Of a stretch of 64,000 nucleotides of DNA, positions 38,458 through 48,257 are shown in pieces. This stretch comes from Halopolyspora algeriensis (GTDB lineage: Bacteria > Actinomycetota > Actinomycetes > Mycobacteriales > Pseudonocardiaceae): contig NZ_QPJC01000014.1 of assembly GCF_003337235.1 (NCBI RefSeq), positions 61,905 to 125,904 on the forward strand, read 5' to 3'. Within the stretch, counting starts at the first letter, position 1. Each line of letters starts with the position of its first letter. The translations under genes and the position numbers were made by a program. The notes under the pieces were generated by a model that saw only the letters and a program-made list of their open reading frames with translations, was not told where the DNA came from and did not search any database.

Positions 38458-38495
38458 TGTTTCCGGTGCCCGCCCGCGGGCGGGCACCGGAAACA
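38458..38495 (-). terminator. Large perfect palindrome (attenuator) between rpsB and tsf
   Basis: A perfect palindrome of about 19-bp arms: GTTTCCGGTGCCCGCCCG (38459-38476) followed immediately by its complement to 38494, plus a T/A pair outside. On RNA it forms a long GC-rich stem just after the rpsB stop at 38500. It probably ends most rpsB transcripts so that tsf is expressed at lower level; intercistronic attenuators at this site are reported for other bacteria. Confidence 0.8.
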
Positions 38496-38499
38496 TCGT

Positions 38500-39345
38500 T
38501 CACGACTGCGCGGGCTGCTCGTTGCCCTGCGCAGCACCGGAAGCGGCGTCGGAGTCCGAGCCGGCCAGCAGCTCCTTCTCCCACTCGGCCAGCGGCTCCT
38601 CGCCGGCTGCACCGGTCTCGGGCTTCTCCTCGCTCGCGGCGTCTCCATTGCCCCGGCTGCTGCGTGCCATCAGGCCCTCGGCGACACCGTCGGCCAGCAC
38701 GCGCGTGAGCATGGCCGCCGAGCGGATCGCGTCGTCATTGCCCGGGATCGGGTAGTCGACCTCGTCCGGATCACAGTTGGTGTCCAGGATCGCCACAACC
38801 GGGATCCCCAGCTTGCGAGCCTCGCCGACGGCGATGTGCTCCTTCTTGGTGTCCACGATCCAGATGGCGCTGGGCACCTTGGACATGTCGCGGATACCGC
38901 CCAGGGTCCGCTCCAGCTTCTCCTTCTCGCGGGTCAGCATCAAGATCTCTTTCTTGGTGCGCCCCTCGAAACCACCGGTCTGCTCCATCGTCTCCAGTTC
39001 CTTGAGACGCTGCAGCCGCCGGTGCACGGTCTGGAAGTTGGTGAGCATGCCACCGAGCCAACGCTGGTTGACGTAGGGCATGCCGACCCTCTGGGCCTGC
39101 TCGGCGATCGCTTCCTGCGCCTGCTTCTTGGTGCCGACGAACAGGACCGTCCCGCCGTGCGCGACCGTCTGCTTGACGAAGTCGTAGGCCCCGTCGATGT
39201 AGGACAGGGTCTTCTGCAGGTCGATGATGTAGATGCCATTGCGCTCGGTGAAGATGTAGCGCTTCATCTTCGGGTTCCAGCGCCGGGTCTGGTGCCCGAA
39301 GTGCACGCCACTGTCGAGCAGCTGCTTCATGGTGACGACGGCCAT
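38500..39345 (-). CDS. rpsB: 30S ribosomal protein S2
   Basis: The ATG at 39345 gives 281 residues. [20 protein letters not shown] followed by [43 protein letters not shown] and [20 protein letters not shown] are canonical S2. The last about 50 residues ([20 protein letters not shown] … [11 protein letters not shown]) form the acidic, Ala-rich tail common in actinobacteria. Confidence 0.98.
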   Translation of the reverse strand: MAVVTMKQLLDSGVHFGHQTRRWNPKMKRYIFTERNGIYIIDLQKTLSYIDGAYDFVKQTVAHGGTVLFVGTKKQAQEAIAEQAQRVGMPYVNQRWLGGMLTNFQTVHRRLQRLKELETMEQTGGFEGRTKKEILMLTREKEKLERTLGGIRDMSKVPSAIWIVDTKKEHIAVGEARKLGIPVVAILDTNCDPDEVDYPIPGNDDAIRSAAMLTRVLADGVAEGLMARSSRGNGDAASEEKPETGAAGEEPLAEWEKELLAGSDSDAASGAAQGNEQPAQS

Positions 39346-39816
39346 AGCCTGATTCGCACCTCGCGTGTCGGGCGCGCCGCCGGGCGACGCGCGATATCGG
39401 TTGCCGCGGAGAGCCGGGTGACCCACCGCCCTGGTGCCGCGCCGGAGCCCCCACCCGGTGCTCGTGACGAGTCCGGGACCGCGAGGGCGCCGCATCCCCG
39501 CGTCCGTCGCCCCGAAGTGGTGGCCGGTCCTGCCGAGCAGCGCCGCTGACGGCGGACCAAGGCTCTGCACAGCGGCCCCACGGACCGGAAAAGCCCGGGA
39601 CCGGCTGTTCGGCGACCACCCACGTTGCTCGGGAAGAACGCAGGGCACGCGCGTACACGCGTAGTCGGCCCGTACTGACACGAACCGCGTGACCAGTGTA
39701 CTCGATGGGAGCGGGAGTGCTCATCACGGTGGCAGGTTGTCCACAATCGGGAATGTTGTTCACGAGTCCCTCGAGACGGCCTGTGACACAGTCCCGGCGG
39801 CAACCAGCGTGGACCC
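39346..39816. other. 471-bp divergent intergenic region; candidate rpsB promoter
   Basis: This gap separates rpsB (minus) from the M23 peptidase (plus). On the minus strand TGAGCA (39723-39718), 17 bp, TACACT (39700-39695) resembles a sigma-70 promoter and would give rpsB a leader of about 345 nt. A short-stem region rich in CGCG lies close to the rpsB start (39370-39395). No ORF with recognisable similarity was seen in it. Confidence 0.4.
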
Positions 39817-40404
39817 ATGCGTCCCACCTTCCCCGCCCTGATGCTTGCCACAGCCCTGACCGGCACCGCTGTAGCCACCCCCGCGGCGCGACCACTGTCG
39901 GAGCCCTCGCCGAGGCCACCGGAACAGACCGTGACCACGATCAGGAGCGCACCGAGCGGTTTCGGGTGGCCGCTGCCCGGCTCGCGCGATCCCCACGGCG
40001 TCGTACGAACTTTCGACGCACCGGAAACCGCATACGGCCCCGGCCATCGCGGAGTGGACCTCGCAGGTATCGCCGGTCGGCCGGTCCGGGCGGCCGCAGC
40101 GGGGACGGTCGTGCATGCCGGACGGCTCGTCGACCGCAACGTGATCTCCATCGAACATCCCGGCGGCCTGCGCACCACCTATGAGCCGGTCACTCCCGAG
40201 GTCGCGGCCGGGCAACGGGTGGTCCGGGGTCAACGGATCGGCACGCTCGACACGGGACATCCGGAGTGCGCCGCGCCGCCCTCCGCGGCATGCCTGCATT
40301 GGGGCGCACGCCTGCACCTCGACTACCTGGACCCACTGCGGCTGCTCGGTCACCGCGCTGTACGTCTGCTGCCGTGGCGCGACGTCCCCTCGAAGCCCCG
40401 ATAG
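39817..40404 (+). CDS. Secreted M23 family (LytM-type) metallopeptidase
   Basis: The 195-residue protein has a signal peptide (FPALMLATALTGTAVATPAA) and a LytM domain: GPGHRGVDLAGIAGRPVRAA with the Zn-binding His and Asp, AAGTVVHAGRLVDRNVISIE, and CLHWGARL with the last His. Two nearby Cys (ECAAPPSAAC) may form a disulfide. It likely cleaves peptidoglycan cross-links or acts as a degenerate amidase activator. It is convergent with whiG, which ends 1 bp away. Confidence 0.88.
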   Translation: MRPTFPALMLATALTGTAVATPAARPLSEPSPRPPEQTVTTIRSAPSGFGWPLPGSRDPHGVVRTFDAPETAYGPGHRGVDLAGIAGRPVRAAAAGTVVHAGRLVDRNVISIEHPGGLRTTYEPVTPEVAAGQRVVRGQRIGTLDTGHPECAAPPSAACLHWGARLHLDYLDPLRLLGHRAVRLLPWRDVPSKPR

Positions 40405-41403
40405 TCACTGGCTGTGCTCGGTGAGCTTGCTCCGCAAGCGCAGCACCGCACGCGTGTGCAATTGGCACACGCGTGACTCGGTCACCCCGAGTACTTTTCC
40501 GATCTCGGCCAACGTGAGGTTCTCGAAGTAGTAGAGCGTGACCACGATGCGATCCCGATCGCTGAGTCGTTCGACGGCTTCCACCAGCTGCCGTCGGCTG
40601 TCGCGATCCACCAGGGTCGTGATCGGGTCCTCGGCCCGCTCGTCCGGCAGCGTCTCGGCCAGCGATGCCGTTCCCCGGCCAACACCGATGAGGTCGTCGA
40701 GGGCGACAACACTCGTCATCTGCAACTGCGCGAACAATTCGTGCAACTCACCAACGGACAGCTCCAACTCCTCCGCCAGCTCGGCGTCGGTCGCGGTGCG
40801 CTGGAACTTGGCCTCCAGCCGCTCCAATGCCCGTTCCACATCCCGAGCCCGGCTGCGCACCGAACGCGGCACCCAGTCCTGAGCTCGCAAGTCGTCGAGG
40901 ATGGCCCCGCGAATTCGCTGCATGGCATAGGTTTCGAACTTCAGTCCCCGCTCGGGTTCGAACTTCTCGATCGCATCGACCAGCCCGAACACACCCGACT
41001 GGATCAGATCGGAAACCTCGACGTGGGAAGGCAACCCCGTCCCGATCCGCCCGGCCACATACTTCACCAAGGGCGCATAGTGCAGCACCAACCGGTCCCG
41101 CAATTCCTGGTCACGCCGTTGCCCGAAAGCTTGCCACAGCGCGACGATGCCCGCTTCCACCTCAGCGGCACTGCGCTGATCGGTTCCACGATCGTCCGGT
41201 GGAAAATCCGCCCCGAGCGCCCGCACCGATGAGGTCACCGCCTCGGGCCGCTCGGTTCGTCCATTGACGTGGTGGCCATTGGTTCCACCGGCTTCCTGCT
41301 CCGAGTCTCTTGTCTCGCCGTGGCATCGCGTACCGGAACTTGTGGTCATCGAGCTGGTACCGCCCCCAGCATCGTCATCAGGAGCGGGGGTGGGTTCGGT
41401 CAT
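40405..41403 (-). CDS. whiG: RNA polymerase sigma factor, FliA/WhiG type
   Basis: The 332-residue product has a polar N-terminus of about 90 residues, then sigma region 2 (LVLHYAPLVKYVAGRIGTGL; LIQSGVFGLVDAIEKFEPER, GLKFETYAMQRIRGAILDDL), region 3 (RTATDAELAEELELSVGELH) and region 4 (RDRIVVTLYYFENLTLAEIG; VLGVTESRVCQLHTRAV). These are typical of WhiG/FliA. In Streptomyces WhiG starts spore formation in aerial hyphae; here it lies in the rpsB-xerC-dprA neighbourhood as in streptomycetes. Its start overlaps xerC by 26 bp, so coupling is likely. The extended N-terminus may be mis-started. Confidence 0.9.
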   Translation of the reverse strand: MTEPTPAPDDDAGGGTSSMTTSSGTRCHGETRDSEQEAGGTNGHHVNGRTERPEAVTSSVRALGADFPPDDRGTDQRSAAEVEAGIVALWQAFGQRRDQELRDRLVLHYAPLVKYVAGRIGTGLPSHVEVSDLIQSGVFGLVDAIEKFEPERGLKFETYAMQRIRGAILDDLRAQDWVPRSVRSRARDVERALERLEAKFQRTATDAELAEELELSVGELHELFAQLQMTSVVALDDLIGVGRGTASLAETLPDERAEDPITTLVDRDSRRQLVEAVERLSDRDRIVVTLYYFENLTLAEIGKVLGVTESRVCQLHTRAVLRLRSKLTEHSQ

Positions 41404-42358
41404 GAATCGCCTTCAGCCGTTCGACGGTCACGTGCGTGTATAGCTGTGTCGATGAGAGCGTAGCGTGACCGAGCAACTCCTGAACGCTACGGAGGTCCGC
41501 TCCGCCCTCGAGCAGATGGGTGGCGGCGGAATGGCGCAGGCCATGGGGGCCCATGTCCGCAGCCCCGGCAACAGCTCCCACCGCGTCATGGACGGCACGC
41601 CGGACGGTGCGCGGATCGAGACGCCCGCCACGTGCCCCCAGAAACAGCGCCGTGGTGGATGTCGCCGTGGCCAGCGCGGGCCGTCCTTGCGAAAGCCATC
41701 GCTCGAGAGCCCGATCGGCCGGGACTCCGAAGGGGACGACGCGCTCGCGATCTCCCTTCCCTCGAACATGGACAACGCGACGGTCGTGATCGAGGTGATC
41801 GAGATCGAGCCGGCACAACTCGGAGACGCGCATGCCCGTGGCATAGAGCAGTTCGAGCACGGCATGATCCCGCAGTGCCACGGGATCGCCCTGCTGCGCT
41901 CCCACCTCGGATGCCTCCATTGCGGAGCCGGCCTGCTCCTTCCGCAGGATCGGCGGCAGGGTGCGCTGCTTGCGCGGTGCGGACAGTCGCGGCCCCGGGT
42001 CCTCGACCAACAGCCCGGCCCGCATCGCCCATGCCGTAAAGGTCCGTATCGAGGCAGTTCGCCGCGCCAGCGTGGTTCTGCCTGCCCCACCACTGTGCTG
42101 CGTCGCCAGCCATTCACGCAGGACTGTGATATCCAACTCCTGCACCGTTGCGCCATCGTCGCCGGTGCTGCGCTGGAGATGGTCCAGCAGCCACACCACA
42201 TCACCGACATAAGCACGAATGGTGTGCCCGGACAGGTCCCGCTCCCACCGCAGGTGGTGTTCGAACTGAGCAACAGCGACACCAAGTGGCTCGGGGAGGT
42301 TCCGGCGAGCCGCACGCATGTCCGGTCGCTGCGACTCGCTCGAACGAGTTGTGGCCAT
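41378..42358 (-). CDS. xerC: Tyrosine recombinase XerC
   Basis: The 326-residue integrase-family protein has an N-terminal SAM-like domain (FEHHLRWERDLSGHTIRAY) and a catalytic domain: Arg in ATGMRVSELC (near residue 175), Lys in VRGKGDRERVVPF, HxxR in HGLRHSAATH, His in LLGHATLSSTQ and Tyr in LYTHV. It resolves chromosome dimers at dif with XerD. Position next to whiG and dprA follows the actinobacterial order. Confidence 0.93.
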   Translation of the reverse strand: MATTRSSESQRPDMRAARRNLPEPLGVAVAQFEHHLRWERDLSGHTIRAYVGDVVWLLDHLQRSTGDDGATVQELDITVLREWLATQHSGGAGRTTLARRTASIRTFTAWAMRAGLLVEDPGPRLSAPRKQRTLPPILRKEQAGSAMEASEVGAQQGDPVALRDHAVLELLYATGMRVSELCRLDLDHLDHDRRVVHVRGKGDRERVVPFGVPADRALERWLSQGRPALATATSTTALFLGARGGRLDPRTVRRAVHDAVGAVAGAADMGPHGLRHSAATHLLEGGADLRSVQELLGHATLSSTQLYTHVTVERLKAIHDRTHPRS

Positions 42359-42435
42359 ATCTCATGACGCTGACCGCTCCACGTACCGCGGTCAAGTAAC
42401 GCCACGCGTCGGGATCGTCGCAGTGACGGATCGCT

Positions 42436-43584
42436 TCAGGCACGCCTGACCCATCCGTTCTCGCCGAGCACCGCGAGTCCGGCCATCTCCAATGCGGGAA
42501 GAAGAGACCGCACCTTCCGGAGTGGAAGCCCCGAATCGCGGGCGAGTTGTTCCGCACTGGCTCCGTCCGAACCGGCCAGCGCATCATGAAGCTGCTTTGC
42601 GTCACGATCGAGCCCGTCGCCCCGACGTGGCTGCCCGGCACCGTCGTCCACCGGACTCGTCCCCATGGGACCGATCACCTCGATCACTTCTTCGGGCCCG
42701 GTCACCAGCACCGCCTTGCCAGAACGAATCATCATGTGGCACCCCACCGAACTCGCCGAAGTCACCGGCCCGGGCACCGCCATAACCGGCCGCCCCAGAG
42801 CGTCGGCCGTATTCGCCGTGTTGCCCGCACCACTGCGGGCACCGGCCTCCACCACGACAGCACCCTGCCCCGAGGCCGCGATCAGGCGATTACGCACCAG
42901 AAAGCGATGACGACGTGGTGACGTACCGGGCACGTATTCACTGACCACGAGGCCCCGTTCGGCAATCGTGCGCAACAGGCGACTGTGGCCTGCCGGATAA
43001 TCCATGTCCACACCGCACGCCAGGTAGGCCACGGTCGAATCGCCGGCAGCCAGCGCGCCCCGGTGTGCCGCACCATCGATTCCGTACGCAGCGCCCGACA
43101 CCACGGTGAATCCCGCGCCGCAGAGACCGTAGCCGAATTCCGCCGCAAGCGTTTCCCCGTAGCCGGAGGCCGCCCGTGCTCCCACGGTCGCCACGGATTT
43201 TTCCGTCACCGCCCTCAGTGAGGCGGGACCCCGGACCCACAGGGCGATCGGTTCGGCCATCCCGGCGATACCGATCTCGGTGGCATCGGAAAGGCAGGAA
43301 AATCGTTCGTGCGGCCATTCTCGCTGTTCGGGGACGAGCAGACGTATGCCGTTCTCCCGTGCCCGGCCCAGTATCCTTTCCCCACAGACATGCTCACGGC
43401 GCGCTTCCACTTCCTCGGTGACCGCATCGGGAACGTCTCCCGCCCGGACCAGTTCGGCAGCTCGTTGCACCCCGTGCCGACCGATGAAGCGCACCAGTGC
43501 AGGAGCAGGGGGTTCGGCCACGGCCGACAGGTAGGCACGCGCCACCAGAAGCTCCTCCCGGAGGGAACCGTCGTCGATACTCAT
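42436..43584 (-). CDS. dprA: DNA processing protein DprA
   Basis: The ATG at 43584 overlaps the yifB stop in ATGA and yields 382 residues. A Rossmann-fold DprA core carries VATVGARAASGYGETLAAEF, VVSGAAYGIDGAAHRGALAA, LACGVDMDYPAGH and RNRLIAASGQGAVVVEAGAR SG. The C-terminal winged helix is LARDSGLPLRKVRSLLPALE. DprA loads RecA on incoming ssDNA. The partner yifB/comM is translationally coupled. Confidence 0.95.
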   Translation of the reverse strand: MSIDDGSLREELLVARAYLSAVAEPPAPALVRFIGRHGVQRAAELVRAGDVPDAVTEEVEARREHVCGERILGRARENGIRLLVPEQREWPHERFSCLSDATEIGIAGMAEPIALWVRGPASLRAVTEKSVATVGARAASGYGETLAAEFGYGLCGAGFTVVSGAAYGIDGAAHRGALAAGDSTVAYLACGVDMDYPAGHSRLLRTIAERGLVVSEYVPGTSPRRHRFLVRNRLIAASGQGAVVVEAGARSGAGNTANTADALGRPVMAVPGPVTSASSVGCHMMIRSGKAVLVTGPEEVIEVIGPMGTSPVDDGAGQPRRGDGLDRDAKQLHDALAGSDGASAEQLARDSGLPLRKVRSLLPALEMAGLAVLGENGWVRRA

Positions 43585-45098
43585 GACGACCTCCGATCCC
43601 GGAATTCCAGCGCCGCAGCAACATGATCGGCTTCGGGACGCAGGCTTCCGTCGAGATCGCTCAACGTCCACGCGACTCGCAGACATCGATCCGCGCCGCG
43701 GGCAGTCACGGCTCCGGTCTCCAATCCTCGGTCCAGCAACGCCGTCACCTTCTTCGGCAACGCGAACTCCCGTCGCAGCACCGGACCGGGCACCTCGGCG
43801 TTGGACTGCCACCCATGTTCCGACCAGCGCTCGGCCGCCGCCGCTCGAGCCTCGGCGACACGCTTGCGTACCACCTCGGACGTTTCCGGTTCACCGCCCG
43901 TATGCAGGCTCATGGCCGTGACCGGACGCATCCGCACGCGCAGATCCACTCGGTCGAGCAAGGGCCCGGACAGCTTGCCGAGGTAACGGCGGCGTGTCTG
44001 CGGCGAACACTGGCAATCGACATCCCTTGCCGGTGCACACGGGCACGGATTCGTGGCAAGTACCAACTGGAACTGCGAGGGGTACCGCAAGGTGCCATCG
44101 CGGCGGGACAGTCGGATCTCACCATCCTCCAGGGCCGTACGCAGCGCTTCCAGGCGTTTGGCCCCGAACTCGCACGCTTCGTCCAGCAGGAGGATGCCCC
44201 GGTGGGCCTGGCTGACCGCGCCCGGCTTCGCCAGGCCGGCCCCACCACCCACCAAGCCGGAGATCGAGATGGAGTGGTGCGGGGCGACGAACGGGGGTGC
44301 CGTGATCAACGGGGATCCCGCGGGAAGCTGCCCTGCCACCGAGTGAATCGTCGTGATCTCCAGCGCCGCCTGGGTACTCGGCTCCGGCAGCAACCCGCAC
44401 AGCCGCCGGGCGAGCATTGTTTTACCGGTGCCGGGCGGGCCGACCATCAGCAGGTGGTGTCCCCCTGCCGCCCCCACCTCCAATGCCCATCGGGCCTCCG
44501 GCTGTCCGAGCACGTCGGCAAGGTCCGGACCCGATTCCGACTCGGAAACGGATTCGGACACCGGCTCCTGTTCGAGCTCGCTCTGCCCGCGCGCCCAGGC
44601 GATCACCTCACGGAGATGGTCGGCTCCCAGCACCTCGATTCCGTCGACCAACTGCGCTTCGGCCAGGCCCTCCATGGGGACGACGGCACGGGACATGCCT
44701 TCTCTGCGGGCGGCGAGCAACCCCGGCAGGAGGCCGCGCACCGACCGGATGCGTCCGTCGAGGGCGAGCTCACCGAAGAAAACGGTTCCGTGCAACCGGT
44801 TCGACGGAATCTGCTCGGCACCCGCCAGTACAGCCGTGGCCAGTGCCACGTCGTAGGAAGTGCCGACCTTGGGCAATGCCGCGGGAGACAGTGCCAGGGT
44901 CACGCATCTCTGGGGCCATTCCTCCTGGCAGTTCCGAATCGCCGAACGCACCCGGTTCTTCGACTCCTGCAATGCTGCGTCGGGTAACCCCAGCAGCTGA
45001 ACACTGGGGATTCCACCCTGGCGCACATCGGCTTCGATTTCGACCAGCGCGCCATCCACCCCGAACAAGGCAACGGCCCACGTATGCCTCAGTGCCAT
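43581..45098 (-). CDS. YifB/ComM family Mg-chelatase-like AAA+ ATPase
   Basis: The 505-residue protein has the ComM N-terminal domain (GIPSVQLLGLPDAALQESKN; LALSPAALPKVGTSYDVALA), an AAA+ core with Walker A MVGPPGTGKTMLARRL and Walker B ILLLDEACEFG, and the C-terminal Mg-chelatase domain with RRRYLGKLSGPLLDRVDLRV. ComM acts as a hexameric branch-migration helicase in transformation; the actinobacterial protein is assumed to work with DprA. It starts 1 nt after yraN ends. Confidence 0.92.
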   Translation of the reverse strand: MALRHTWAVALFGVDGALVEIEADVRQGGIPSVQLLGLPDAALQESKNRVRSAIRNCQEEWPQRCVTLALSPAALPKVGTSYDVALATAVLAGAEQIPSNRLHGTVFFGELALDGRIRSVRGLLPGLLAARREGMSRAVVPMEGLAEAQLVDGIEVLGADHLREVIAWARGQSELEQEPVSESVSESESGPDLADVLGQPEARWALEVGAAGGHHLLMVGPPGTGKTMLARRLCGLLPEPSTQAALEITTIHSVAGQLPAGSPLITAPPFVAPHHSISISGLVGGGAGLAKPGAVSQAHRGILLLDEACEFGAKRLEALRTALEDGEIRLSRRDGTLRYPSQFQLVLATNPCPCAPARDVDCQCSPQTRRRYLGKLSGPLLDRVDLRVRMRPVTAMSLHTGGEPETSEVVRKRVAEARAAAAERWSEHGWQSNAEVPGPVLRREFALPKKVTALLDRGLETGAVTARGADRCLRVAWTLSDLDGSLRPEADHVAAALEFRDRRSS

Positions 45099-45500
45099 CT
45101 AGCACACCTCCTCGTGATGCTCGATGTGCACCGGACCGCCGGGTGGCCACAGCACCGAGATCACATCGAACCGAACCTGGCACGATCGAACCTCGTGCTT
45201 GCGCAACCATGCGCGGGCCAACGCCCTGAGCCGCTCCACTTTCTCGGGAGTCACCGCTTCGATCGGGGAGCCGTAATCCACTCCGGAGCGGGTCTTGACC
45301 TCGCATATCACGACTTTGCGCGCGTCGGTCGCGACAATGTCGAGCTCTCCTTCAGGACAGTGCCAATTACGTGAGAGCACAACAAAACCGTGCTGTTCCA
45401 GATACTCGGCAGCGAGCCGTTCACCGGCTTTGCCGAGAGCATGCCTCCGCCCCTTGGTGTCGTCATCGGACAGCGCGCCGAGAACGGGCTTGTCATTCAT
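45099..45500 (-). CDS. YraN/UPF0102 family nuclease-like protein
   Basis: The 133-residue protein has the restriction-endonuclease-fold signature of UPF0102: [37 protein letters not shown] and [16 protein letters not shown] (E-x-K). It forms an operon with yifB-dprA; the exact role is unknown. Confidence 0.9.
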   Translation of the reverse strand: MNDKPVLGALSDDDTKGRRHALGKAGERLAAEYLEQHGFVVLSRNWHCPEGELDIVATDARKVVICEVKTRSGVDYGSPIEAVTPEKVERLRALARAWLRKHEVRSCQVRFDVISVLWPPGGPVHIEHHEEVC

Positions 45501-45775
45501 GGCTCTCCCACTGCGGACTGCTCGGACAAATCCAATCTGCCCGCAATCGGCAGCACCGACCAGACCGTATGTTCGAACCTGTGGACAACTCCTACCGCTG
45601 TGAATAACTCGGCTATCCGAGCAAGCACGCTCTCCCGTGACTCAGTACGCCATGGAACTCAGTACGCCGTCATGAAAGCGATCGAAAGAGGCCTGCGCCC
45701 GTGAACGAGTGGCCGACCGCCGTTCGTTCGGCGAGGCCCGCAGGGCGCCTGCACCATCCCGTGCTCGCCGGGCGG

Positions 45776-46099
45776 TCACCCGCCGAACGGGCCGTTTTCG
45801 GGAAGGCGCAGCTCCGGCTTGTCCAGCTCCTCGACGTTGACATCCTTGAACGTGACGACACGCACGTTCTTGACGAACCGAGCCGGCCGGTACATGTCCC
45901 AGACCCACGCATCCGACATGGCCACCTCGAAGTACACCTCGGCATCGGAGTTACGCACCTGCACGTCCACCCCGTTGGCGAGGTAGAAACGCCGCTCGGT
46001 TTCCACCACATAGGTGAACTGGCCGACGATGTCGCGATACTCCTTGTAGAGCTGCAACTCCATCTCGGTCTCGTACTTTTCGAGATCCTCGGCGCTCAT
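45776..46099 (-). CDS. DUF2469 family protein
   Basis: The 107-residue, acidic, Tyr-rich protein (MSAEDLEKYETEMELQLYKE followed by YRDIVGQFTYVVETERRFYL) matches actinobacterial DUF2469, which always accompanies rnhB (M. tuberculosis Rv2901c). No enzymatic motif is visible. The 275-bp gap downstream holds only a tandem 12-mer (actcagtacgcc at 45641 and 45658). Confidence 0.88.
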   Translation of the reverse strand: MSAEDLEKYETEMELQLYKEYRDIVGQFTYVVETERRFYLANGVDVQVRNSDAEVYFEVAMSDAWVWDMYRPARFVKNVRVVTFKDVNVEELDKPELRLPENGPFGG

Positions 46100-46142
46100 C
46101 GGTGTGCGAGCCTTTCTCCGTCGGTGCTCAACCTACGGCTCC

Positions 46143-46934
46143 TCATCGTCCGTCCCCCCTCGTCGTCCGACCCTGTACCGGTTTCACCCCATTGTCCACC
46201 ACGCCGGTTCCGGAAGCATCGAACAATCCCGGCTTGCTGCTCACGCTGCGTGGAGGCCGCATCCCGTGCAGGTTGGCCGCGGCCACGACGTTGGAGTAGC
46301 ACCACCGGTGGTGCACGCTCGGACCGTGGTACCGCAGCCTCCGCTTGTGCTCCGCAGTGGTATATCCCTTGTGCTCGTCGAAGCGATACATCGGTAACGT
46401 CGTGTGCAGATCGCTCATGAGCCGGTCTCGCGTTACCTTCGCGACCACCGATGCCGCTGCGACGCACGCAGCGACCCGATCCCCCTTCGGTACGGCCACA
46501 CTCGGCGCGGGCAAGCCCGGAACCCGGAAACCGTCGGTGAGTACATAGCCGGGATGCGTGCTCAATGCCGCAACGGCTCGCCGCATCCCTTCGAGATTCG
46601 CCACGTGAATCCCCAGCGCGTCGATCTCCTCGGCAGCGATCACGATGGCCGACCAGCTCACCGACCGTGCCACGATCAGCTCGAACAACCGTTCGCGCTC
46701 GGTCACGGGGAGCAGCTTCGAGTCCGTGAGCCCGCCGAACCGGCGGCCGTCCCCAGGCTTGAGGACGCAGGCAGCGACCACGAGAGGCCCCGCACAAGCG
46801 CCGCGCCCGGCCTCGTCCACTCCGGCGACAGGCCCCAATCCGCGACGGTCCAGCGCAGCCTGCAGCGCCCAATTACCCGAACTGCGCCGGACCACGGACC
46901 TCGCCGGTCGTAGTTCGGTGAGCCTCGCCCTCAC
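46143..46934 (-). CDS. rnhB: Ribonuclease HII
   Basis: The GTG at 46934 overlaps the lepB stop as GTGA and gives 263 residues. Catalytic acids are in [20 protein letters not shown] (D-E) and [16 protein letters not shown] (D), with [20 protein letters not shown] and [19 protein letters not shown] typical of RNase HII. It removes ribonucleotides from DNA. The open frame continues upstream into lepB but is not coding there. About 30 extra residues at the C-terminus are poorly conserved. Confidence 0.95.
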   Translation of the reverse strand: MRARLTELRPARSVVRRSSGNWALQAALDRRGLGPVAGVDEAGRGACAGPLVVAACVLKPGDGRRFGGLTDSKLLPVTERERLFELIVARSVSWSAIVIAAEEIDALGIHVANLEGMRRAVAALSTHPGYVLTDGFRVPGLPAPSVAVPKGDRVAACVAAASVVAKVTRDRLMSDLHTTLPMYRFDEHKGYTTAEHKRRLRYHGPSVHHRWCYSNVVAAANLHGMRPPRSVSSKPGLFDASGTGVVDNGVKPVQGRTTRGDGR

Positions 46935-47914
46935 GGCCAGTAATACTCCCGTGCCCCACGGCGGGGAGCAAGGGTGTTCCGGCGCCATCCTGCCCACAGC
47001 ACGGGCAGGGTGACGGCGAGTCCGGTTCCCGCGGGCAACCCGCTATGCCGGTCGGAGGAAACGCCCAGGGCCATGGTCTGCGGATTGGGCTCCGGAATGC
47101 TCTGCCAACGGGTGGGCGGCAGCACGATGAACTGGGCCTTGCCGATCACGTTCTGCACCGGAACAGCCCCTCGGACACCACCACCGCCCTGAACCCGGGA
47201 GTCGGCGGAGTCGTTGCGGTTGTCCCCCATGACCCACAGATGATTCGCAGGCACCGTCACCGGCCCGAATTCCTGCTGTTTCCTTCCCCGGCCGGGTTCC
47301 CAGTAGACGTAGGGCTCGTCCAGCGGCTCACCGTTCACCGTGACCTGGTTGCGCGGGGTACAGCACGCCACGGTCTGTCCCTCGGTGGCGATGACCCGCT
47401 TGACGAAATCCTTTTCGTTCGGCGCGGGAAAACCGAGCAACGAGCCCACATTCCCGAAGAACCGTGCGACCGGATTCGTGGCCTCCGGTGTCTCGAACTC
47501 GTTTTGCATCCAGGTGTCCGGACCACGGAACACCACCACATCACCCGGCTCCGGCTCGCCGAACCGGTAACTGATCTTGTCCACGAGGATCCGGTCGTTA
47601 TTGCATCCGGAACACCCGTGCAACGTTTGCTCCATCGACTGCGACGGGATGACGTACACACGAGCCACGAAAGCCTGGATCAGGATCGTCAGCACAAGAG
47701 CGGTTCCGATCAGAATCGGCAGCTCCCGCCAGAAAGAACCCTTCTTGCTCTTTTTCTTGCCACGGCGCGGCCCCGACAACGCGGAAGAAGCCCCGGAAGC
47801 ATTCTCCGTGCCGGAGCCGTACTCCGCACCTCCCTCGCCCCGCGGATACCCCGCTCGACGCTCTTCTTCCGGTGGTTCTTCCCCTGATCCCGGGGAGCGC
47901 ATGACGTCGGCCAC
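46931..47914 (-). CDS. lepB: Signal peptidase I
   Basis: The 327-residue protein has a cytoplasmic Glu/Gly/Ser-rich N-terminus of about 60 residues ending in [14 protein letters not shown], one membrane helix ([20 protein letters not shown]), the catalytic Ser in [10 protein letters not shown], Lys in [14 protein letters not shown], and the box [12 protein letters not shown]. An unusual CxxC (GCSGCNN) and a CC pair (VACCTP) lie on the extracytoplasmic side. ATG 47902 is an alternative start to GTG 47914. It cleaves Sec/Tat signal peptides. Confidence 0.93.
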   Translation of the reverse strand: MADVMRSPGSGEEPPEEERRAGYPRGEGGAEYGSGTENASGASSALSGPRRGKKKSKKGSFWRELPILIGTALVLTILIQAFVARVYVIPSQSMEQTLHGCSGCNNDRILVDKISYRFGEPEPGDVVVFRGPDTWMQNEFETPEATNPVARFFGNVGSLLGFPAPNEKDFVKRVIATEGQTVACCTPRNQVTVNGEPLDEPYVYWEPGRGRKQQEFGPVTVPANHLWVMGDNRNDSADSRVQGGGGVRGAVPVQNVIGKAQFIVLPPTRWQSIPEPNPQTMALGVSSDRHSGLPAGTGLAVTLPVLWAGWRRNTLAPRRGAREYYWP

Positions 47915-48257
47915 CCCGCCAGGCTACTGGACATTCGAGCCCGCTCACCGGGTCCCCCGGACGAGCACACGCACCATCCACGACGGGAAGCCGCCCTCCC
48001 GGAAAACATCGGCAAGACGGTGACGTGCACTTTCGGTGACGGATCCGTTCACAGGGCCACCGACGCAGCATGTCGGGAACCGGGAGAGCGGCACACCCGG
48101 CACTCGTCCGTACCGCATACATCACTCGAAGGTGCGATACAGCACCGAGCAAGGCAGCATCGAGCAAGACAAAGCGACCCGGGCCGTACCCGGGTCGCTT
48201 CACGATCATGCTGCCGTCGGTCCCGTACTCGCCGGACGACTACGGGGCGGCGCCGCT
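47915..48257. other. Intergenic region between lepB and rplS
   Basis: This 343-bp gap holds the rplS terminator (48172-48200) and presumably the lepB-rnhB promoter. A short repeated phrase (gcaccgagcaaggcagcatcg) lies at 48142-48162 just before the hairpin. I see no gene. Confidence 0.5.
48172..48200 (-). terminator. rplS terminator
   Basis: A perfect 12-bp stem, AAGCGACCCGGG (48172-48183) with CCCGGGTCGCTT (48189-48200) and a 5-nt loop, sits 57 nt past the rplS stop. On the minus strand it is followed by tgtcttg. Confidence 0.85.
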
